Source of the DNA: JAHECW01 sp964641415 | Lineage (GTDB): Bacteria; Acidobacteriota; Thermoanaerobaculia; Thermoanaerobaculales; Sulfomarinibacteraceae | Reading direction: 5' to 3' | NCBI GenBank assembly: GCA_964641415.1 | Contig: CAZXMW010000001.1 | Location: forward strand, 1 to 64,000 | Length of the DNA: 64,000 nt | Shown here: one piece after another, positions 1 through 8,875 of the stretch | How positions within the stretch are numbered: position 1 is the first letter of the stretch | How the letters are laid out: every line of letters starts with the position of its first letter | Program-made: the position numbers and the translations under genes | Notes under the pieces: generated by a model | What the model saw: the letters and a program-made list of their open reading frames with translations, nothing else | The model's database searches: none | What the model was told of the DNA's origin: nothing

Positions 1-63
1 TTCAACGCCCGGGACGGTGGGCCGAGGCCCACCCTACCGTCGCTCTGAAAACCGATGCGGTGC

Positions 64-69
64 TAGACT
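64..69 (+). promoter_or_regulatory. -10 box of a leaderless promoter (TAGACT)
   Basis: TAGACT is preceded by TGC, giving an extended -10 (TGCTAGACT). It ends exactly 7 bases before the ATG at 76 and there is no Shine-Dalgarno sequence. The transcript therefore probably starts on the start codon. No convincing -35 is visible. Confidence 0.5.
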
Positions 70-75
70 CCGCCC

Positions 76-909
76 ATGCGGGAGGCGTCAGTTCCGGTGC
101 TGGTCAACTCGGCCGACGAGAAGCTCGATGTCATCAACGAGCTTCGCGATCTCGTGCGGCACCGAAATCTGCTGTGGAACCTGGTCCGGCGCGACCTGAC
201 GGTGCGCTACAAGCGGTCGATCATCGGCTTCTTCTGGACCATGCTCAACCCGCTGCTGTTGATGATCATCTTGACCGTCGTGTTCTCGACGCTGTTCCGT
301 TTCGAGGGCATCGACAACTACCCGACGTACTTCCTGTCCGCCTACCTGGTGTTCGGCTACTTCGCCCAGACCACCAACCAGAGCATGGCGTCGCTCGCCT
401 GGAACGGCGCGCTCATGAAGCGGGTCCGGGTGCCCAAGTCGATCTTCGCGGTGTCGACCACGCTGTCCGGGCTCGTCAATCTGTGTCTCGCCTACATCCC
501 CCTGTTTCTGATCATGATCGTGACCGGCGCGCCGATCTGCGCCACCGTGCTCTACCTGCCGATCAGCTTCCTGCTCATCGCCATGTTCACCCTCGGCGTG
601 TCGCTCCTGCTGTCGGCGATGGCGGTCTACTTCGAGGACGTGCAGCACATGTACCAGGTGGCGACCTTCGGCCTGATGTACATGACTCCGATCATCTACC
701 CGATCGGCATCGTGCCCTTCAAGTGGTTGTGGGTGATCCGGGCCAACCCGCTCACCCACCTGTTCAAGCTCGCCCGCGATCCGGTGTACGGCTGCACCCT
801 GCCCGGCGAGCACGTCATCATCGCCTCGGTCGCCGCCGCGGGCATCGCCCTGGTTGTCGGCTGGGTCGTGTTCCACCGCCTCGCCCGCGGTTTCTACCTC
901 CACGTGTGA
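76..909 (+). CDS. ABC-2 type glycan exporter, permease subunit (Wzm/TagG-like)
   Basis: Inner-membrane subunit of an ABC exporter that moves polysaccharide or lipid-linked glycan across the membrane. Its 277 residues match the family length. A short cytoplasmic N-terminus leads into the family's conserved DLTVRYKRS (40-48), a first hydrophobic segment at about 50-74, and about six hydrophobic stretches in all. The ATPase subunit follows 4 bases after the stop and a glycosyltransferase overlaps that, so the context says glycan export rather than drug export. The ATG has a -10 box at leaderless distance. The substrate cannot be told from sequence. Confidence 0.9.
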   Translation: MREASVPVLVNSADEKLDVINELRDLVRHRNLLWNLVRRDLTVRYKRSIIGFFWTMLNPLLLMIILTVVFSTLFRFEGIDNYPTYFLSAYLVFGYFAQTTNQSMASLAWNGALMKRVRVPKSIFAVSTTLSGLVNLCLAYIPLFLIMIVTGAPICATVLYLPISFLLIAMFTLGVSLLLSAMAVYFEDVQHMYQVATFGLMYMTPIIYPIGIVPFKWLWVIRANPLTHLFKLARDPVYGCTLPGEHVIIASVAAAGIALVVGWVVFHRLARGFYLHV

Positions 910-913
910 CGAC

Positions 914-1705
914 ATGACCAAGCAGCCCTCGGTCGAGTTCCACGGCGTGTCGCTGCGCTACCGCATTCTGGCCGAGCGGGGCATCACCTCGTTCAAGGAG
1001 TGGATGATCCGCTGGCTGACCCGACGGATGCGGTTTCAGGAGCTGATCGCCCTGTCGGAGGTCAGCTTCACGGTCGTGAGCGGCCACACCCTCGGCATCA
1101 TCGGCCACAACGGCGCCGGCAAGTCGACCCTGCTCCGGGTCGCGGCCGGGATCCTGCGCCCGACCACCGGCGTCGCCATTGTCCGCGGCCGGCAGGCACC
1201 GGTGATCGAGCTCGGGCTCGGTTTCGAGGCCGAGCTGTCCGGTCGCGAGAACATCTTCTTCAACGGCGCTCTGCTCGGCCGGTCGCTGGCCGAGATGGAG
1301 CAGCGGCTCGACGAGATCGTCGCCTTCGCCGACCTCGACGAGTTCATCGACCAGCCGATTCGGACCTACTCGACCGGCATGGTGGCGCGCCTCGCGTTCG
1401 CCGTCGCGACCACGGTTGACGCGCAGATCCTGCTCCTCGACGAGGTCCTGGCGGTCGGCGACGAGAGCTTCCGGATCAAGTGCCAGCAGCGGCTGCAGTC
1501 GTTCCGCGACGCCGGCATCACGATCCTGCTCGTGACCCACGACCTCGATGCCGTCGCCGCGATGTGCGACGAGGTGCTGTGGCTCGACAAGGGGACCGTT
1601 CGGGCCTTCGGCCCGGCGGAGGAGGTCGTGTCGGCGTACCGGCGTTCGGTGGACGAAGGTCCGGTTGTCGGCGGCGCCATCGAGGCCGCCCACCCGGTGG
1701 CATGA
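914..1705 (+). CDS. ABC-2 type glycan exporter, ATPase subunit (Wzt/TagH-like)
   Basis: ATP-hydrolysing partner of the permease ending at 909. Visible motifs are Walker A GHNGAGKST (64-72), the signature STGMVARLAF (about 153), Walker B LLLDEVLAVGDE (about 172-180) and an H-loop THD near 208. At 263 residues it lacks the C-terminal carbohydrate-binding domain found on long Wzt proteins, so the chain is probably not recognised by this subunit. I start at the ATG at 914, four bases after the permease stop; an upstream in-frame ATG at 854 would lie inside the permease gene. The stop overlaps the next start as ATGA, which implies translational coupling. Confidence 0.9.
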   Translation: MTKQPSVEFHGVSLRYRILAERGITSFKEWMIRWLTRRMRFQELIALSEVSFTVVSGHTLGIIGHNGAGKSTLLRVAAGILRPTTGVAIVRGRQAPVIELGLGFEAELSGRENIFFNGALLGRSLAEMEQRLDEIVAFADLDEFIDQPIRTYSTGMVARLAFAVATTVDAQILLLDEVLAVGDESFRIKCQQRLQSFRDAGITILLVTHDLDAVAAMCDEVLWLDKGTVRAFGPAEEVVSAYRRSVDEGPVVGGAIEAAHPVA

Positions 1706-2580
1706 CCCCTCCGGCGCTGACGGTCGTCATTCCGACCCGGGACCGGCGAACGACCCTGATGGCGACGTTGCGGGCGCTTGGCGTCCAGCGCGGGCTCGAC
1801 CGGCGCTTCGAGGTGATCGTGGTCGACGACGGATCGACCGACGACACCGCCGAGGCGGTCCGGGGCTCGGTCTTCGAGGCTTTCGACCACCGGGTGGTCG
1901 CGGCCCACGGGTCGGGCCCGGCCCGTGCCCGCAACCTGGGCATCGCCGTCGCCGAGGCCGGTCGCGTGCTGCTGCTCGGCGACGACACCATTCCGACTCC
2001 CCACGCCCTTGCCGGCCACCTCGACACAGGCGCCGGCCGCGAGGTCGCGGTCCAGGGCCGGATCGACTGGGATCCGAGACGGCCGGTCACCAGGGTCATG
2101 GCCTTTCTCGCGCCGGCCGGGCCCCAGTTCTGGTTTCGGGACATGGTCGACGGCGGGCCGGTCGGGTGGGCTCAGATTCTGGGTTCGAACCTGTCGGCGC
2201 CCACCGAGTGGTTTCGCGCCGAGCCCTTCGACGAGCGCTTCACCGAGGCCTGCATGGAGGACACCGAGCTCGCCTGGCGATGGCGGCGCCGGGGCTGGCC
2301 CGCGATCTGGTCTGACCGCGCGCTGTGTCTCCACCGCCACCTCTGGGGCGAGATCGAACCGTTCGTCGACCGGCAGCGGCGGGCCGGGCGTTGGGCGCGG
2401 CTCGCCGTGCGGCTGCACCCTGTGATGGCGTTCAAGCTCGTCGGCGAGCCGGCGCTCGCGCTGCCCGTCAAAGCGCTCCCCGCGCTCACCCGGCGCCTCG
2501 TCGGCCGCGCGCGACCGACCGACGGCTGGGACCTGAAGTGCCGCGTCGCCTACCTCCGCGGCATCTTCACCAGTCTTTAG
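1702..2580 (+). CDS. family 2 glycosyltransferase
   Basis: GT-A fold inverting glycosyltransferase, 292 residues, probably adding a sugar to the glycan exported by the two upstream gene products. The N-terminus LTVVIPTRDR is typical of GT2, followed by VVDDGSTDD (near 41-47) for nucleotide binding, a GDDT metal-site motif near 93 and ED (near 184) in the acceptor region. No membrane segment is seen, so it should act at the cytoplasmic face. The ATG at 1702 overlaps the preceding stop by ATGA; a longer in-frame reading from 1480 lies inside the ATPase gene and is rejected. The stop codon is part of a heptamer array. Confidence 0.88.
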   Translation: MTPPALTVVIPTRDRRTTLMATLRALGVQRGLDRRFEVIVVDDGSTDDTAEAVRGSVFEAFDHRVVAAHGSGPARARNLGIAVAEAGRVLLLGDDTIPTPHALAGHLDTGAGREVAVQGRIDWDPRRPVTRVMAFLAPAGPQFWFRDMVDGGPVGWAQILGSNLSAPTEWFRAEPFDERFTEACMEDTELAWRWRRRGWPAIWSDRALCLHRHLWGEIEPFVDRQRRAGRWARLAVRLHPVMAFKLVGEPALALPVKALPALTRRLVGRARPTDGWDLKCRVAYLRGIFTSL

Positions 2581-2599
2581 TTTTCAGTTTTCAGTTTTC
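2579..2599 (+). repeat. tandem heptamer array (AGTTTTC x3) at a gene end
   Basis: Three perfect tandem copies of AGTTTTC begin inside the stop codon of the glycosyltransferase. The facing gene that ends at 2878 carries a related array in mirror orientation at 2841-2875. Confidence 0.75.
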
Positions 2600-2755
2600 A
2601 TCGCAGGCGGCTGTCGGCCGGGTGGGTGGGCCGGGACGGGGTGCAGGTTTCGCAGTCTCCCGATGGAGGGTGTCAAACCTTCCCCTCCGGTTTCCATTTG
2701 GGCCACGGCAGCGCCTGATCGCGTCGGTCGAGCCCGCACGCCCGAAACCGACGGA

Positions 2756-2774
2756 GGAGGGGTTCATCCCCTCC
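2756..2774. other. GC-rich hairpin in a convergent intergenic region
   Basis: GGAGGGG and CCCCTCC are perfect 7-bp arms around a 5-base loop. No U-tract follows, so a rho-independent terminator is not shown. The rest of 2600-2840 contains no gene I can support. Confidence 0.3.
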
Positions 2775-2840
2775 CGACCAGATCATCGTGACCGCCCGTC
2801 CCGATGCGGCGGCCCCTCCCGCTGCAGGCCACTGCGATGC

Positions 2841-2875
2841 AACTCAAAACTCAAAACTGAAAACTCAGAACTCAA
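2841..2875 (-). repeat. tandem heptamer array (five AACTCAA-like units) at a gene end
   Basis: Five consecutive heptamers read AACTCAA, AACTCAA, AACTGAA, AACTCAG and AACTCAA. The array starts 3 bases after the stop of the minus-strand gene. In that gene's direction the unit is TTGAGTT or TTCAGTT, the same family as the array at 2579-2599. Confidence 0.75.
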
Positions 2876-2877
2876 GA

Positions 2878-5580
2878 CTACTCGACGTAACCGAGCGCCC
2901 GGAGCTGCTCGACGAGATTCGCGTCGGTGGGCGGCGGCGCGGCGGCGAGGGCGGTGCGCTCGCCGACGCGGTGCAGCCAGAAGCCGGTCTCCGGGGGCGC
3001 CTCGGCGTTCTCGGTCAGCCGCCACCCGTCGGCGTGGGGCGCCAGTGCCACCGGCAGCCCGAGCCGCTCGAGGTCGAGGCCGACGGCGTCCTGCGTGCCC
3101 GGATCGAGGCCGGCGACCAGGCCGACGTCGGGGCTCGGGATCTCGGCGAACAGCAGCTCGACCCGGTCGCCGGCGGCGAGCTCGAAGGACGCTGCCGCGC
3201 CGGGCCGCCAGTGGATGCACCGGCAGCCGTGGTCGGCGACCTTGACCCGGTCGTGCTGCACCCAGCTGCCGGTGAGCCGGCCCGTGAGCGGCTCGGGGCC
3301 GGCGTTGGCGATGGTCAGCCGGTAGCCGTTGTGCTGGTCGTCGATGGTGTGCATGGTCAGCCCCCGCAGCTCGTCCAGCCGGGGGTCGGCGTCGGCGATG
3401 TCGTGCCGCTCGTCGGGATCGGCGATCAGGTCGTGGAGGGCCTCCCGGTCGGCCAGCTCGGCCCACGCCGGGTCGGGAAAGACGTACTTGACCGCGTTGT
3501 CGACGCGCAGCCCGAGGCCGCGGTTGGACGAGCCGGCATAGGTGAAGGCGTGCCTCGGGTGGTCGCCGTCGGGATCGGCCAGCAGGGACATCAGAGACCG
3601 GCCGTCGAGGCCGTCGGGCGGCTCGATGCCGGCCGCCTCGTAGATGGTCGGCGCGAGGTCGATCAGCCGCACCTGCCGGTCGACCACGGTGCCGGCGCCG
3701 GCCGCGTCCGGCAGCCCGATCAGGAGCGGCACCAGCGCGTTGTAGTCTTCGAGGAAGGAGTGGCCGGCCCGGCCGTCCTCGCCGAGAGCCTCACCGTGAT
3801 CCGAGGTCACGATGACCATGGTGTCGTCATCGAGACCGAGTGCCTCCAGGCGGTCGAGGATCTCGCGCACCTTGGCGTCGGCGTAGGCCACCGCGCTGTC
3901 GTACATGAGCCGGATGGTCCGGGTGTCCAGGTCGGTGAGGTCGTTTGAGAACTCGCGCGTTCCCGGCCGCCGGATGACGAGGTAATCGCCCTCGTTGACC
4001 AGGCCCTGCCAGCCGTGCTTGCGCATCTGGACGACACCCTCGGACGGATCGACGCCGGCGAGCCGGGCGAAGCGCGAGAAGTGGGGCTGGCGCCGCCGGT
4101 GCGGGTAGTGAACCTCGTAGCTGTGGACGAAGAGAAAGAAGCTCCGGTCCCGGTTGCGGTCGAGCCACTCGAGGGTCCGGTCGGTGACCCAGCTCAGCTC
4201 GCCGGCGTTCTTCTCCTCGGCCCAGTAGGCGAAGCTGTCGAAGCCCTGGCTGAAGCCCCACCTGGGTCGCAGGTAGGCGCCGCCGGTGATCGCCGCGGTG
4301 GTATAGCCGGCCGCCCGGAGCCGCTCGGCGAGCAGGTCGAGGTCGGCCGACACCGGCGAGTTGAAGTTGACGCCGTGGCGCACCGCGTCGAGCCCGGTGA
4401 ACAGCGAAGCGTGCGACGGCAGGGTCCATGGGGCGCCCGCGACGGTGTTGGCGAAGCGGACCGCCCGGTCGGCCGCCCACGCGTCGAGGTTGGGTGAGGT
4501 CGGCAGCGGGTTGCCGTAACACGACAGGCCGTCGGCCCTCAGGGTGTCGAGCAGGATCACGACCACGTTCGGCCGGCCGGACCGGTCGGCGGGGGCGACG
4601 ATCTCGGGGTTGGCCCATGCCGGCAGCTCGGCGTCGGTCGCGAGCACGCTGTCGGTGTCGGCGGTCAGCTCGAGGGTCACGGCGCCGCCTGCAAGATCGC
4701 CGAGGTCGACCGCGGCCTCGTGCCACCGGCCCTCCGACGCCCCGGTTCCCGGGCCCGCGTCGCGCTCGAACAGGGTCGCGGTGTCGCCGTCGGGTGACAG
4801 CGCCCGAACCGTGAAACGAACCGGCGACCCGACATCGGGGGGCACCCCGAAGGCGAAGGTGAGACGGGCCCCGGCCGGAACCTGGACGAAGCGACGGTGG
4901 GCGACCCCCGGCAGCGCGAGCAGGGCGTTGCGAGCGTCGTGGCCGAGGTCGACCTTGTGGGCCCGGTTCGTGATCTCGTCGAGCTCGGTCTCGGCGATCC
5001 GGCGGGCGACGCCGCGCACGGCGCGGATTCTCGAGCGCGAGCCGGCTTCGGCCGGCACCAACAGCCGGATCCGGTCGAGACGGTCGCGCCATGCCTCGTG
5101 ATCGACGACAGCGAAGGTGAAGCGCACGCCGCCCTCGACTGCCTCCGGCATCACCGGACCGAGCTTCGGCAGGTCGGCGCCGAGAGCCGCCGAACGGGTC
5201 CGCCACGCGAGCCCGAGCGGGGCGCGCCCCCAGCCTGAGGCCTCGACCTCGATCCGGTCGACGGTCCCGGTCGAGAGATCGACCTCGAGGTCGACGAAGC
5301 AGGGCTCGCCTTCGATCCGGATCAGCAGTCCGCCGCGACGGCCGGGTCCGACTTTCGCGCCGTCGCCGGGTCGCACGATCGGGTCGTCGCCGCCGTCCCA
5401 CCGCCAGTCGAAGACCGTGGTGTCGGCCCAGAGCGCGCCTGCCGGGCCGGGGGATCCGGCGTCGTGCTCGATGAACCTTTCCACGACGTCGCCGGGCGCC
5501 GCCGGGCCGGCGCCGCCGCCCGAGCAGGCGGTCAGGCCGACCAGCGCGGCGAGGAGCACAATGACCGGGAAGCGCGGCAT
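2878..5580 (-). CDS. sulfatase-family (alkaline phosphatase superfamily) lipoprotein
   Basis: Large exported hydrolase of 900 residues. The start has a lipoprotein signal ending in lipobox LTAC (Cys19), so it should be lipid-anchored. The first 330 residues are a beta-rich region of unknown fold. The sulfatase domain starts at about 337 with PNVVVILLDTLRAD (metal-binding Asp) and has a TSDHGE metal site later. Where sulfatases carry CxPSR, this protein reads WTLPSH (about 385), so the formylglycine Cys is replaced by Thr and the Arg by His. A Thr nucleophile is usual for phosphotransferases and phosphodiesterases of the superfamily, so the substrate may not be a sulfate ester. The C-terminal 200 residues form an extra domain. 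Confidence 0.82.
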   Translation of the reverse strand: MPRFPVIVLLAALVGLTACSGGGAGPAAPGDVVERFIEHDAGSPGPAGALWADTTVFDWRWDGGDDPIVRPGDGAKVGPGRRGGLLIRIEGEPCFVDLEVDLSTGTVDRIEVEASGWGRAPLGLAWRTRSAALGADLPKLGPVMPEAVEGGVRFTFAVVDHEAWRDRLDRIRLLVPAEAGSRSRIRAVRGVARRIAETELDEITNRAHKVDLGHDARNALLALPGVAHRRFVQVPAGARLTFAFGVPPDVGSPVRFTVRALSPDGDTATLFERDAGPGTGASEGRWHEAAVDLGDLAGGAVTLELTADTDSVLATDAELPAWANPEIVAPADRSGRPNVVVILLDTLRADGLSCYGNPLPTSPNLDAWAADRAVRFANTVAGAPWTLPSHASLFTGLDAVRHGVNFNSPVSADLDLLAERLRAAGYTTAAITGGAYLRPRWGFSQGFDSFAYWAEEKNAGELSWVTDRTLEWLDRNRDRSFFLFVHSYEVHYPHRRRQPHFSRFARLAGVDPSEGVVQMRKHGWQGLVNEGDYLVIRRPGTREFSNDLTDLDTRTIRLMYDSAVAYADAKVREILDRLEALGLDDDTMVIVTSDHGEALGEDGRAGHSFLEDYNALVPLLIGLPDAAGAGTVVDRQVRLIDLAPTIYEAAGIEPPDGLDGRSLMSLLADPDGDHPRHAFTYAGSSNRGLGLRVDNAVKYVFPDPAWAELADREALHDLIADPDERHDIADADPRLDELRGLTMHTIDDQHNGYRLTIANAGPEPLTGRLTGSWVQHDRVKVADHGCRCIHWRPGAAASFELAAGDRVELLFAEIPSPDVGLVAGLDPGTQDAVGLDLERLGLPVALAPHADGWRLTENAEAPPETGFWLHRVGERTALAAAPPPTDANLVEQLRALGYVE

Positions 5581-5586
5581 TCGGGG

Positions 5587-5592
5587 ATTCTA
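5587..5592 (-). promoter_or_regulatory. -10 box of a leaderless promoter (TAGAAT)
   Basis: On the minus strand TAGAAT ends so that 6 bases separate it from the ATG of the sulfatase-family gene. That is the leaderless spacing seen at four other genes here. No Shine-Dalgarno is present. Confidence 0.5.
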
Positions 5593-5620
5593 CCGTGCCT
5601 GTGCGGCCCGCCGGGCGTCA

Positions 5621-5649
5621 TTGCACGGTTTTCCCGGACGGCGTACTCT
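5621..5649 (+). promoter_or_regulatory. sigma-70-type promoter for the glycosyltransferase operon
   Basis: TTGCAC, a 17-base spacer and TACTCT lie between the divergent genes starting at 5580 and 5674. Transcription would start near 5656, leaving a leader of about 18 bases that includes GGAG before the ATG. Confidence 0.45.
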
Positions 5650-5673
5650 GATGGCGTCTGGAGACTGACGGAG

Positions 5674-7743
5674 ATGGCCGAGAACAACGACCGCACGGCG
5701 GCCGGCGGGCTGGCTGTGAGCGAGCTCGAAACCCGGCTCGACGCGCTGGAGCGCCGGCTCGAGCGAGACGACTCGGACCATCGCCGGGTGCTGTTCGACT
5801 CCGGCAGGCGCCGTGACGAGCTCGATGCTCTGCGCGAGGCGGTCGATGATCTCGCCGCGGATGTCCTCGACCTGCACAATCAGATGGAGAAGCTGGTCTC
5901 GGCCTGCGAGCGCATCCTCGCCGGCGGTCGCGGCGCCCTCGCCACGCGAGACGCCGGAAGCCGCCGGCTGCGCAGCTCGACGTCGGCTCTGAGGCGCGTC
6001 ACCCGGCGAGCGGTCACCGGAACCATCGGCGTCGCCCGGCGAATCCTGCGGCCCGGATCGGGCGCCGCCCCGCCGGCGCTCGGCCTGGAGATCGGGCTGG
6101 CGTCGTCTCCGGCCCGCCGGGCGCCGACCCTGGCGCTGGTGCTGCCGGGCGACGGCGATCGCAGCGACGACGGGCTGCCGCCGGATCTTCGAGCGCTGGC
6201 CGGCGACGGTGTGGTCATCGCCGCGTGGGACCGCGCCGCGCAAACCGCCGTGGTCGACGCCGGTGACGGCGAGCTGCGACAGGTCGAAGCGCGGGATCGT
6301 GCCGCCCTGGCGGCGGTTCTGGCCGCCGACGTCGTGGCCGAGCTCGAACCGCCGCTGCCGCGGCTCGATCCCGTGGTTGTCGGCCTGTGCCGCTGGACCG
6401 TGGCGAGCGAGAACCTGCCGCTGCGGGTCCACTCCGGCGAGGGGGCGGCCCGCCCCGGCGTGCGCTGGGAGCTGACGCCCACCGACCGCTGGACGGCCGC
6501 CGAGAGCGCTCGGCAGGCGCCCCTGGTGAAGGTCGTCGGCGGCCGCGCCTGGCACCCGACGGGCGACGCCGCCAGCCTGCTGGTCGGCGCCGGCAACGGT
6601 CGCGGCTACCTGCCGGGGGCCGGCCTCGCCGGCACTCTCGAGCACGAGGTCGCGCCGCTCGAGGGCGTGGCCGGGCTCGCCTCGGACGACGGCAGTCGGC
6701 CGGCGGTGCTCGTGCTGGCGTCGGCCGCTGGTTACGGCATCGTCGCGACTCTGGTGCGGTCGCTCGGCGAAACCCGCCGTTTCGTCGTCGTCACGACCGG
6801 TGCGCCGGCCGGCGTCGCTGCGTCCGACCGGGCCCTGACCGAGCTCGGCGCCGAGGTCTACCCGGTGGCGGCGTGGCTCGAGCCCGAGGTCTGGCCGTCT
6901 CTGGTCGCCGACCTGGTTCGCACCAATCAGATCGGCACCGTGCTGCGCCTCGGGCGCCCGCTCGAGATCGAGCTGCCCGGCGACCCGCGGCCCCGACTGG
7001 TCGACCTGCCGTTCGCGGCCGCCGAGATCGACGTCTCGGTCGATGCCGTGCTTGCCGTCGGCGCCGGGATCGCCGGCGCCGCCCGCGCCGCCGGGTTGGC
7101 CACCAGCGAGCTGCTGGCGGCGCCCGAGATCGCCGGCGAATTGCCCGGCGCCGACCGTTTGGCCACGGTCCGTTCGGCCTACGGCGTGCCCGACGACGCC
7201 ATTTTGGTGCTGGCGGTCGCGGAGCTGGTGCCCGACCGGCGCCCCGAGGACATCGCCGCGGTGGCGTACCGGCTGCGCGACCGCCGAGACGTGCACGTGC
7301 TCCTGGTCGGACAGGGTCCCCTTGCCGGGACGGTGAACGACATCGCGGCCCACTTCCGGCTCGAGCGCTTCTCGCTGTCGCCGGTCGGCCACCCGATCGC
7401 CGACCTGGTGGCGGCGAGCGACTGCGTGCTGAGCGCTGCCGAGCGGGATCCGTGGCCGGAGGCGGTCGCCGCTGCCCTCGCTTTGGGCCGGCACGTGGTC
7501 GCGACCGACATCGACGGGGTCCGCGAGCTGGTGGCCGCCGCCGGGGGCGATCGCTGCGTGCTGTGCCCGCCATGCGATCTGGACGGTCTGGCGGCGGGTG
7601 TCGTCGAAACCCTCGAACGCCATCGCAAGGCGAGGGTCACGAAGAAGGCATGGGCCGCGGCGAAGGCTCGGTCGCGAAAGTCGCTGGCCACCATCGTCCG
7701 GGTCCTCGACGGCGCGGCAAGCGGCGGCGAGGAGGCCGACTGA
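5674..7743 (+). CDS. glycosyltransferase with N-terminal coiled coil (GT4-like)
   Basis: 689-residue protein. Residues 10-75 are rich in heptad-spaced Leu with charged residues and are predicted to form a coiled coil. The middle third has no motif I recognise. From about 500 it reads as a GT-B C-terminal half: a linker beginning GVPDDAILVLAVAEL, then VLLVGQGPL, a DCVLSAAERDPWPEAVAAALALG block typical of family 4 enzymes, and ATDIDGVREL. It therefore probably transfers a sugar from a nucleotide donor. The start is the ATG at 5674 after GGAG; the open frame extends upstream but into the divergent promoter region. It shares an operon with the GT2 and SGNH genes, with a one-base gap to the next start. 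Confidence 0.78.
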   Translation: MAENNDRTAAGGLAVSELETRLDALERRLERDDSDHRRVLFDSGRRRDELDALREAVDDLAADVLDLHNQMEKLVSACERILAGGRGALATRDAGSRRLRSSTSALRRVTRRAVTGTIGVARRILRPGSGAAPPALGLEIGLASSPARRAPTLALVLPGDGDRSDDGLPPDLRALAGDGVVIAAWDRAAQTAVVDAGDGELRQVEARDRAALAAVLAADVVAELEPPLPRLDPVVVGLCRWTVASENLPLRVHSGEGAARPGVRWELTPTDRWTAAESARQAPLVKVVGGRAWHPTGDAASLLVGAGNGRGYLPGAGLAGTLEHEVAPLEGVAGLASDDGSRPAVLVLASAAGYGIVATLVRSLGETRRFVVVTTGAPAGVAASDRALTELGAEVYPVAAWLEPEVWPSLVADLVRTNQIGTVLRLGRPLEIELPGDPRPRLVDLPFAAAEIDVSVDAVLAVGAGIAGAARAAGLATSELLAAPEIAGELPGADRLATVRSAYGVPDDAILVLAVAELVPDRRPEDIAAVAYRLRDRRDVHVLLVGQGPLAGTVNDIAAHFRLERFSLSPVGHPIADLVAASDCVLSAAERDPWPEAVAAALALGRHVVATDIDGVRELVAAAGGDRCVLCPPCDLDGLAAGVVETLERHRKARVTKKAWAAAKARSRKSLATIVRVLDGAASGGEEAD

Positions 7744-7744
7744 C

Positions 7745-8875
7745 GTGGCGGCGCCCTGGCTGTCGGTGGTCATTCCGACCTTCAACCGGGTCTCGAGCCT
7801 GCGCCGGGTGCTCGAGGCCTACGAGCGCCAGGAACCCGCCGATCTGCCGTTCGAGATCGTGGTGGTCGACGACGGTTCGGATGACGGGACCGCCGACACT
7901 CTCGCCGAGTGGCGGCCGCGTCGCTTCCAGCTCCGGTTCTGCCGGCAGGACAACGGTGGGCCGGCCAGGGCCCGCAACCGCGGTCTGGAGCTGGCGTCCG
8001 GCACGATCGTGCTGTTCGCCGGAGACGACATCGAGCCCGACCGCGGCCTCGTCGCCGAGCACGTCCGGGCCCACGACCGGTGCGGCGACGGCCGCGTTGC
8101 GGTGCTCGGATTCACCGGTTGGCCGGTCGACGCGGAGCTCACCTCGACCATGCGACACATCGACGGGCCGGGCGCACAGCAGTTCAGCTACGCCGCTTTC
8201 ACCGACGGCGAGGTGTACGACTTTCGGCACTTCTACACCTCCAACGTGTCGCTGCGTCGCGAGCTGCTCGCCCTCGAGCCCGAGGGATTCAGCACCGACT
8301 TTCCCGCTGCCGCGTTCGAGGACGCCGAGCTCGCCTACCGGCTGTCGCGACACGGCATGCGAATCGTCTACCGCGCAGCGGCTCGGGCCTGGCACCACCA
8401 CCATTACGACGCGCGCAGGTTCTTCGAGCGCCAGATCCGGTGCGGCGAAATGGCCGAGGTGCTGTTTCGAAGCCATCCGCAGCTCGCCAAGTGGATCGGT
8501 CTCAGAATGTTGATGTGGCACCGGCTCGAGGTGCTGACCGCCGGCCGCGCCTGGCGAGACAAGGTTGCCGTCTTGCGGGCCCGGCTCGATTCACTCGAGA
8601 GGCGGACCGTCGGCCTGGCCGTCTTCCTCGACCGACCGGCCACCGACCTCGCTGATCCGCTGCTGGTCGCCGTGTTTCGCTACGGCTTCGTCAAGGGTCT
8701 GGCTCGGGCCCGGTTCGGCGGGAGATTCGGCGATCTGGTTGCCGCCGACCAGTGGCTGCGGCTCGTCCCGGCCGCGGTTGACGGGGTGGCGGCGGAGGCG
8801 GCGCAGCGCGGCATTCTGCTGCCGGTCGGCGATGTTGCGGCCGTGGTCGAGGTCGGTCGGTCGGACGCGGCGTGA
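7745..8875 (+). CDS. family 2 glycosyltransferase
   Basis: 376 residues. GT2 landmarks are LSVVIPTFNR at the N-terminus, VVVDDGSDDG (about 38-47), a GDDIEP motif near 95 and FEDAELAYR (about 196) followed by a His-rich HHHHY segment. The final 120 residues form an extra helical region. The GTG at 7745 follows the upstream stop by one base and is chosen because the frame further upstream lies inside the previous gene. The stop overlaps the next GTG (GTGA). It is probably cytoplasmic and works with its neighbours on one surface glycan. Confidence 0.85.
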   Translation: MAAPWLSVVIPTFNRVSSLRRVLEAYERQEPADLPFEIVVVDDGSDDGTADTLAEWRPRRFQLRFCRQDNGGPARARNRGLELASGTIVLFAGDDIEPDRGLVAEHVRAHDRCGDGRVAVLGFTGWPVDAELTSTMRHIDGPGAQQFSYAAFTDGEVYDFRHFYTSNVSLRRELLALEPEGFSTDFPAAAFEDAELAYRLSRHGMRIVYRAAARAWHHHHYDARRFFERQIRCGEMAEVLFRSHPQLAKWIGLRMLMWHRLEVLTAGRAWRDKVAVLRARLDSLERRTVGLAVFLDRPATDLADPLLVAVFRYGFVKGLARARFGGRFGDLVAADQWLRLVPAAVDGVAAEAAQRGILLPVGDVAAVVEVGRSDAA

